This document shows positions 57,841 to 64,000 of a DNA stretch of 64,000 nt, in pieces (position 1 is the first letter of the stretch; the number at the start of each line of letters is the position of its first letter). The translations under genes were made by a program, and so were the position numbers. The notes under the pieces are model-generated. The model saw only the letters and a program-made list of their open reading frames with translations, was not told where the DNA came from and ran no database searches. Source of the DNA: Laburnicola sp. R22_1 (taxonomy: Eukaryota > Ascomycota > Dothideomycetes > Pleosporales > Didymosphaeriaceae); the NCBI GenBank assembly GCA_014281115.1, contig JACONQ010000013.1:1-64000 (forward strand). The letters run 5' to 3'.

Positions 57841-59706
57841 AACGTAGTTTACTAGCGAGTAACCCACACTAGTAAGTGCGCCACCTTTGCTAAGACCCCA
57901 CTATCACTAATAATACCATTATAATACAACTACCTAGTATGTCTTCTAAGCCATTTAATAAAGCTTAGTTACTTATTGCTATTAGAGCTATTAAACAAGA
58001 CCTAAATTTTATAGAGCGAGCAGCAGTAGGACTATATAACGTTAATCGCAGAACGCTTAATCGAAGACGCAACGAAACGACTGCACAACGCAATAACCTA
58101 CCTAAATTAAAGAATTTTACTCTTCTTAAGGAGCAGGCGCTTGTTAATTATATAATTAAGCTAGACACGCCTAGATTCCCTCCTACGAAGCTTATAATAC
58201 GCACAATAGTCGATTTACTACGTTTATAGAGAGGAAAGCTACCTATTAGTATTAACTAGACAGATAGGTTTATTAAGCGCAGATATAAAGTTAAAACGCG
58301 TTAGTCTTAGTTATACAATAACTAGAGAGTATAATAAAAAGATTCTAAGGTTATAAACGCGTGGTTTAAGCTTATAGAGGGCATTAAAGTTAAGTATAGC
58401 ATTACGGATAAGGACACCTATAACTTTAATAAATTAGGCTTCCTAATAGGGGTTATAGGGTCTTAGCTTATACTTATAGTATTAGAGAGGCGTGCAAAAC
58501 CCAGATTAATATAGCCAGACAACTACTAGTAGATTACAGTAATTTAGGGTATCTGCACTACTAGATAGGCAATCCCTTTCTTTATTATCTACGCTAGTAA
58601 GTGTTATATCTCTATCTAGTATAAAGACGCGTTAATTTCTAGGAATTAGGTAATTACTATTAGCGAGAACAGTTAAACAAATAATAAGCTTAGTATTACG
58701 TAGTTAAAACACTTTAACGCGCATACAAAGGAATGCGCTAAAGGAACCTATTAGCTGCTAGTTATTAACAGTCATAAGAGCTATAACTTAATTAAGTTCT
58801 AGAATTACTGCAAGGAATATAAGATTATTACTCTCTATATACTGCCACATTTGTTACACCTACTATAGCTATTAAATATAAGCTATTTCTCACCGCTAAA
58901 GAAGGTATATAGTGCTAAGATCTTAGGCTTAGCGCGTTAGCTAATAATCTATATTATAAAGATTAAGTTTCTCTTAGCCTTTAAAACCGCGTTTTTGAAG
59001 GTTTTCTCTATAGAGACAATTAAGGGTAGTTTTTACGGTGCTAGGCTAGTCCTATTAAATCTAGAGGAGGTGTTATAGCACCTTAATATCCGTATTTATA
59101 TACCTAGTCTGCCTATTAAAGAGCCTACTACCTAGAAGTCTAAAACACCAAGTAACCTACGCGAATTTAAGGCGTAATTAACACTAGTTCGCAAGAGAAT
59201 TAGAGATTACTTTAATTTATTACTAACTTTAACTATATAGGTGCTTAAGAAGCTTAAAAAAGACGCTCTAAGTATAATGCATAGTTAGGTACTAGTGTTA
59301 GATAAAATTGCAGGCCTTTACAAGATAATTAAGAAGACTATAAGGCGAAAATTGCGTAAAAGGAGGTATATCTAGTATTAGAGATTACTTATAGTAGTAG
59401 AGAGATTTTAGCTAGCCACTTCTAAGGACGCTAGTAGATAGAAGAAGGGTAAATAGTTATTAGATACTAGTTGCGCTACAATAGGGCTATTAACTTAATA
59501 GCGTTATGATATCTATAGGCAACCTAGATATAATATACAAATCTGCTAGGGAGTTAAAAAGAAAAAATCTAAATTAGATGTATTAACTTAGTATATATTT
59601 TTAAGTAGTATTACAACGTAGTCTAATAATAAATAAAATAATTTAGTGGTGTCTTGGCAAAGATAGCGCGCTTACTAGTATAGATTACTCGCTAGTAAAC
59701 TACGTT
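57841..59706 (+). mobile_element. Pogo/Fot1 element B2, inverted ends of about 62 bp
   Basis: AACGTAGTTTACTAGCGAGT at 57841 and its inverse ending at 59706 open inverted repeats of about 62 bp that run to CTTTGCTAAGACCCCACT. Same end motif as the element at 27311. The transposase is on the plus strand. Confidence 0.92.
57939..59636 (+). pseudogene. Pogo/Fot1 transposase with RIP-destroyed zinc knuckle
   Basis: ATG 57939 to TAA 59636, 566 codons in one phase with about 30 stops. It has ALVNYIIKLDTPRFPPTKL (DNA-binding region), DKDTYNFNKLGFLIGVIGS near 58407-58463 (catalytic Asp to Asn), LLVINSHKSYNLIKF near 58760-58802 (usual DGHxSH, Asp to Asn, Gly to Ser) and LLNISYFSPLKK near 58872-58905 (Asp to Asn). 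Near the end YDIYRQPRYNIQIC (about 59506-59548) is a CCHC knuckle in which Cys, Cys, Gly and His became Tyr, Tyr, Arg and Tyr, all G:C to A:T changes. All three catalytic acids are lost. Confidence 0.9.
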
Positions 59707-60600
59707 ATACTTTTATAATAATAAGTAAATATAATAATTACTACTATAATAATAAAGGCATTTTTTATAATAATTTATTATAAAAATTTTATATAGCTAA
59801 TAAAAATATAATTAGTTAGATTTAATCTAACTTATAATCTATATAACTCTAATTTAACCTATACCTATTACTAGTATAAAATCTATAAGTAAAGGTTAGG
59901 TTAGGGTTAAGGTCTTACATAAGGAAACCTAATCCCAATCTAACCTATACCTATTTGCTAGCCTAGTTCTGTAGAATAGTCCTATTCTAAAATATTACGA
60001 TGTTTTTATATAGTAAAATACTATGCTATTAAGTCTTATAATCTTTAAAAGGTTAAATTGCTTAGCTCTTTATATCTCTTTAAAACTTACCTAAAATTAA
60101 CTTTAATAGCTAATTTAATAGCTTTCTACTTAGCTAACTCTACTAGTATAAAATTCCTACTATACACTCTAGTTGCTAGTAAAAATAGCTTTCCTACTAT
60201 GCACTATATATATATTATATAACTCTTAGTAGAACTAATACTAACTCTACTATATAGTCTCTACCTTACTATAGCTACACTATTAATACTAACTATAACT
60301 CTAGCCCTATCTATAATATTAATTCCTATTCTTAGCGCTACTCTACTAAAGCTATTTTTTACTTCTACTACTATTAAACAGACTACTATTATATTTACTT
60401 TAACTACTTTATTATATAAATAGACACTATACTAACACTAACTAAGAACTAAGTTAGATATAAGAATACTTGTACGAAGGCTAAAAACTAACTAGCTATT
60501 TAGCGCTTTAGGCCCTTTAACAAACAGCTATATAAATAGCTTAATATAGACTGTTAAGCTTAACTATAGAATATTAGCAAGGCAACTAAGCTAGCGCATA
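59707..60600. other. AT-rich stretch with repeat E copy 2, no gene
   Basis: 60240-60600 is the inverted copy of repeat E (51050-51400). Upstream, AGGTTAGGTTAGGGTTAAGG at about 59888-59907 is rich in telomere-like words but is not an array. The repeat E copy is cut at 60600 by the insertion of the next pogo element. Confidence 0.5.
60240..60600 (-). repeat. Dispersed repeat E, copy 2
   Basis: Inverse of 51050-51400. Reads TATAGTCTCTACCTTACTAT, ACTATAACTCTAGCCCTATC and TTAATATAGACTGTTAAGCT toward the pogo insertion. Confidence 0.65.
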
Positions 60601-62714
60601 CCATGACTAATCACCAAATGCACGACCCCACCAAATGCACGGTTTTGAAAAAATCCACGTAGTTTATCAACGCTCATAACTCCACCAATATTGACGCTAT
60701 GGAGGCTGCTCTGGCAGCAATTGAAAGCTTGCCAGCAGGTGAAAAGCCTAATTACACCAAAATTGCCAAATTATTTGGCGTTGAGCGATCAACTTTATTG
60801 CGGCGCGCGCGCGGGATCAATAAAAGCCACATAGAGAGGGCAAATGAGCAGAAATTTCTTAACACCACATAAGAAAAAGAGCTTGTAAACTACATATATA
60901 AGCTTAATAAGAGAGGCCTGCCTCCTACAAAGCAAATAATCCGAAATTTCGCAACAGAAATAGCCAGAAAAGAGCTAGGCAAAAACTGGGTTGGGCGCTT
61001 TATTGCCCGCAACAATATTGAGCTTATATCGCGATGGACTACTAGTATCGACGCCTGTCGCCACTGCGCTGATTCTGCTACCAAATACGCCTTATACTTC
61101 AAGCTTTTAGGCGACAAAATAACCTAGTACGATATCGACAGTCGCCATATGTACAATATGGATGAAAAAGGGTTCCTTATTAGAGTGCTCACTAAGATGA
61201 AAAGAGTGTTCTCGCGGCAGCTATATGAGCAGGGCCCTTACAAGCAAATGCTCTAGGACAGTAATAGAGAGTGGGTAACAACAATTGCCTATATTTGCGC
61301 TAACAGCATCTCGCTAACGCCAGCCTTAATTTATCAAGCTACTACGGGCAATATATAAGACTTATGGCTTCAAGATTTTAATCCGCAACACTACAAGGCC
61401 TTTTTTGCGAGCTCATCAAGTGGGTGGACCAACAATGAGATTGGTTTGGCGTGGCTCAAATAAGTATTTGATCGCGAGACTAAGGAGAAAACTTGTAGGG
61501 AGTACCAACTACTTATACTTGATGGGCATGGGTCTTATATTACTATGCAATTTATCACGTACTGCGACAATAACAAAATACTCCTTATAACCTTCCCGCC
61601 ACACGCTACCCACACTCTCCAGCCTCTTAATGTGGCGATGTTTAAGCCTCTGAGTACGGCGTATACAAGAGAGCTCTTAGAGTTTATGTACAACTGCCAG
61701 GGCCTCTTAGCAATCACCAAACGCGACTTTTATCGACTCTTTAACGCCTCCTGGTAAAGGGCCTTTTAAGAAACAATAATACTCAAAGCTTTTAAGTGTA
61801 CTAGGTTGTCACCTTATAACCCAAACACTATACTCAAGAAGTTTATCGCAGAGCACGAGAGCCCTCCCTTAAGTTAGAGTAGCTTGTTAAACCTCTCTAA
61901 TTCTGATTAGCGTAAAGTACAGCAAATACTAAAGGACATTGTTGTGGAGGACCACGCTAAGGAGCGTAAACAGCTGTCGCAAAGTTATTACAAGCTTGAG
62001 ATCAAATACAGGATCCTTCAACACTAATACGATAGGCTTGAGCAAGCTTTTATTAACGAGAAGAGGCGCCGTTAACGTGGCAAGCCTCTCCTACTTAATA
62101 AACCTAATAATTGGTATAGTGGCGCCGTATTTTACTCACCTAGCAAAGTTCAAAGGGCCCACAAGAGGCAGGACTAAATTGAGACTAATAAAAAGCTTCA
62201 ACAACAACAACTCTTAGAGGCTAAACACTAAAGGCTTCTCATAAAGCAGGAGAAACAAGCTCTCAAAGAGGAGAGAGCTCGCGTACATTTGGCGGCGCGA
62301 GAACTGAAGGCGCAAGCAAAAGAGGCCAAGGCTGCTGAGCGAGCTGAAAAGCTACTCCAAAAGCAGCTCGAAAAGCAACTCAAAGGTGATATACAATTGT
62401 CTAAAAAGGGTAATTGACAGAGCCTCAACCCTCGTACACCAAAAAAACAAGCTCTTGAGAGACCTGAGGCTACTATTGTTGATCAAGAGCCCACTGGAGA
62501 GAGGGTGCCCTCACCCGCCAGAGCCACGCGCACCCGCACTGTACAGCTCCCACAGCGTTATCGCAAGTAATTTATCATTGCGCAATGGTTTTACATGCTC
62601 CTACGAGTGCTACTGCAAAAAATCTAGTGATTTTACTATATATTTGGCGTTGTATAGGTTTTAGAGTGTTGCCCTTGGTGGCGGCAAAAACGTGCATTTG
62701 GTGGTAAAATATGG
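60601..62714 (+). mobile_element. Pogo/Fot1 element A3, clean TA duplication, youngest complete copy
   Basis: CCATGACTAATCACCAAATG at 60601 and the inverse of CATTTGGTGGTAAAATATGG at 62714 are the ends, flanked by TA on both sides (60599-60600 and 62715-62716). The left end holds two CACCAAATGCACG-type units; the right end has one clear unit (CGTGCATTTGGTGG) and one decayed (TTGGTGGCGGCAAAA). Size 2114 bp. Same protein family as 15612-17737. Another pogo element starts immediately after the right TA. Confidence 0.92.
60699..62570 (+). pseudogene. Pogo/Fot1 transposase, lightly mutated (623 codons)
   Basis: ATG 60699 to TAA 62570, one phase throughout, about 15 internal stops. MEAALAAIESLPAGEKPNYT starts the psq-type helix-turn-helix; then GLPPTKQIIRNFATEIARKE, the DDE_1 core with YNMDEKGFLIRVLTKMKRVF at about 61152-61211 (first Asp intact), LLILDGHGSYITMQFITYC at about 61509-61565 (second Asp intact), LQPLNVAMFKPL at about 61620-61655 (third Asp to Asn), and a Lys/Glu/Gln-rich coiled tail. 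It ends TVQLPQRYRK. It is less affected by RIP than the other complete copies. The 70-codon open frame at 61545-61757 is part of it. Minus-strand frames at 62575-62833 are shadows. Confidence 0.92.
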
Positions 62715-62717
62715 TAT

Positions 62718-64000
62718 AGTGTCCGAACACATAGGGTTTCCGAACACCGCGCCACAACACCACACCTGCAGAAAACACGCGATATCTCTCCACAACGCTC
62801 ATCAATATGGACGCCCGCGAGGTTGCTATACAATCCGCTATTAACGATCTTAATACAGGTCTTTATACTAGCCAGCGCGCCGCTGCGAAGGCGTACAGTA
62901 TCCCTTTGTTAACGCTGCACGGTCGACTACGTGGCGCAACAAACAGCGCACTCAGCCATTAGCATCAACAGTGGCTGACTCCTCTACAGAAGGATTTTCT
63001 GGTAGACTGGATCCTCGAAGAAGACGCACGCGCCTGCCCTCCCTCACACGCTCGCGCGCAAGAAATGGCGAATCGAATTCTGCGTATGAATAGCGACAAC
63101 CAGCCTATTGGCAAGCTCTAGCTCTCACACTTCCTCCAGCGCCAGCTACGCGTTGCCTCTGTAGTCGGCAGAAAGCTAGAAGCTCAGAGAGCTGATGCAG
63201 CAACACTAGAGCAGCTACGCGCGTTCCTAGAGCTCTATAAGCAGACTTAACGGCGGCTCAACATACAGGCGGAGAATACATACAATATAGATGAGACTGG
63301 CGTTGCTCTAGGGGTATGTACTAACACTAGAGTACTCTCTAGTAGTTAGAAAAAGAAGGCTTACATTCGGTCTCTAGAGAATCGCGAGTGGGTCTCTATA
63401 ATCGAGTGCGTATCGGCGACAGGGCAGAAACTACGCTGCGCAGTTATCTTTAAAGGCCAGAGCCCTATAGACTACCTAGTTCCTAGCCAAATCCGTGCCT
63501 ATCTGGCTCTATACAACCTCTAAGAACGGATAGACGTCGAAAGCAATAGGTGCTGAGTGGCTACAGCGTATATTCATACCTGAGACGGCTATAGGTGATG
63601 GCCAGTACCGCCTTCTTATCCTTGACGGTCACGGCAGCTATATTGATATAGACTTCCTTTGGCTCTGCAAGCAGCATCGAATCGAGCTCCTATACCTACC
63701 TGCGCATACCTCGCACGTCCTATAGCCTCTAGATCTCGCTCCTTTCTCTGTGATCAAGTCTAGTTACAGACGTTAGATCTAGGAGCTTGTATTACTTGAC
63801 GACGCTGCGCCTGTTAAGAAGGAGCGCTTTATCACCTGCTATTATCAAGCTAGGGAGGAAGGCTTCACAGAGCGTGTGATTCGAGCTGGCTGGCAGGCAT
63901 CTGGTATCTGCCCATTCAACATCAATCACGTGCTCAGCTCGTCGCAGGTCTCTCAGAGGCCTACTACGCCTACACGTCAGCAGCAGCCTCAGCAGCAGCT
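62718..64000 (+). mobile_element. Pogo-type element D1, left end and transposase, runs off the window
   Basis: It starts AGTGTCCGAACACATAGGGT right after the TATA that follows element A3. The ends and protein differ from the other families in the window. The right end lies beyond 64000, so inverted ends cannot be verified here; the start is inferred from the TA target and the distance of about 100 bp to the ATG. Confidence 0.75.
62817..64000 (+). pseudogene. Pogo/DDE_1 transposase of a different subfamily, partial, one frame change
   Basis: ATG 62817 (MDAREVAIQSAINDLNTGLY, psq-type helix-turn-helix AAAKAYSIPLLTLHGRLRG), a CENP-B-type domain (PLQKDFLVDWILEEDARACP), then YNIDETGVALGVCTNTRVL at about 63279-63335 (first catalytic Asp and Glu kept), ATGQKLRCAVIFKGQS, a frame change near 63500-63520, LLILDGHGSYIDIDFLWLC at about 63613-63669 (second Asp kept) and PLDLAPFSVIKSSYR at about 63727-63770 (third Asp kept), ERVIRAGWQASGICPFN and a Gln-rich tail. 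Stops: six or so (for example 63721-63723 after HVL). All three catalytic acids survive, so this is a recent arrival. The frame change may be real or a consensus error. Confidence 0.87.

Noticed and set aside
59880..59945. Possible interstitial telomere tract
   Set aside because: Only scattered GGTTAG and GGGTTA words, no run of two full units.

Overview
This window is the left end of a chromosome from a filamentous ascomycete (Pezizomycotina). It opens with untrimmed Oxford Nanopore adapter and barcode sequence (1-45), followed by 25 perfect CCCTAA telomere units. Behind these lies about 64 kb of subtelomere. Most of it is AT-rich and carries the scars of repeat-induced point mutation (RIP): C-to-T and G-to-A changes everywhere, TpA enrichment, and TAA/TAG stops in old coding frames that are otherwise hardly shifted. 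The fungal assignment rests on the telomere unit, RIP, Fot1/pogo and Tc1 transposons, short GT-AG introns and a secondary-metabolism gene set. Genus cannot be told from the sequence.

Layout. 198-12450: a tandem array of telomere-linked RecQ-like helicase (TLH) copies, all read on the minus strand toward the telomere. Copy 1 is cut by the telomere, copy 2 is longest, copy 3 is cut inside the helicase core and copy 4 is a 5' fragment. A degraded pogo transposase lies between copies 1 and 2. 12451-30540: AT-rich repeat sea with two pogo/Fot1 elements (15612-17737, 27311-29192), a 260 bp dispersed repeat, palindromic MITE-like repeats and a long ATA microsatellite. 30596-46060: a GC-normal island with four co-oriented (minus) genes typical of a secondary-metabolite cluster: an O-methyltransferase, a GMC oxidoreductase, a cytochrome P450 and a flavin monooxygenase. 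Only the monooxygenase is intact. The methyltransferase has one frameshift, the P450 keeps only its 5' half and is joined out of frame to a GMC gene lacking its start, and the GMC gene is split by a 6546 bp insertion (34108-40653). That insertion has perfect 33 bp inverted ends and carries a degraded DDE_3 transposase, unrecognised coding remnants and a nested pogo element. 46066-64000: a second AT-rich block with a Tc1 element (47412-48735), two tandem-repeat arrays, palindromic repeats and four more pogo elements, the last running off the window.

How the parts work together. Methyltransferase, P450, GMC oxidoreductase and flavin monooxygenase are tailoring enzymes, so the island looks like a fragment of a biosynthetic cluster whose backbone enzyme is not in view. 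Its decay is explained by a deletion fusion, transposon insertion, one probable RIP-type stop and single-base indels, some of which could be nanopore consensus errors. The pogo elements form an age series: the ones at the right end have few stops, those in the middle have all catalytic and zinc-knuckle residues mutated by G:C-to-A:T changes. Nothing in the AT-rich blocks looks able to make a full-length protein.
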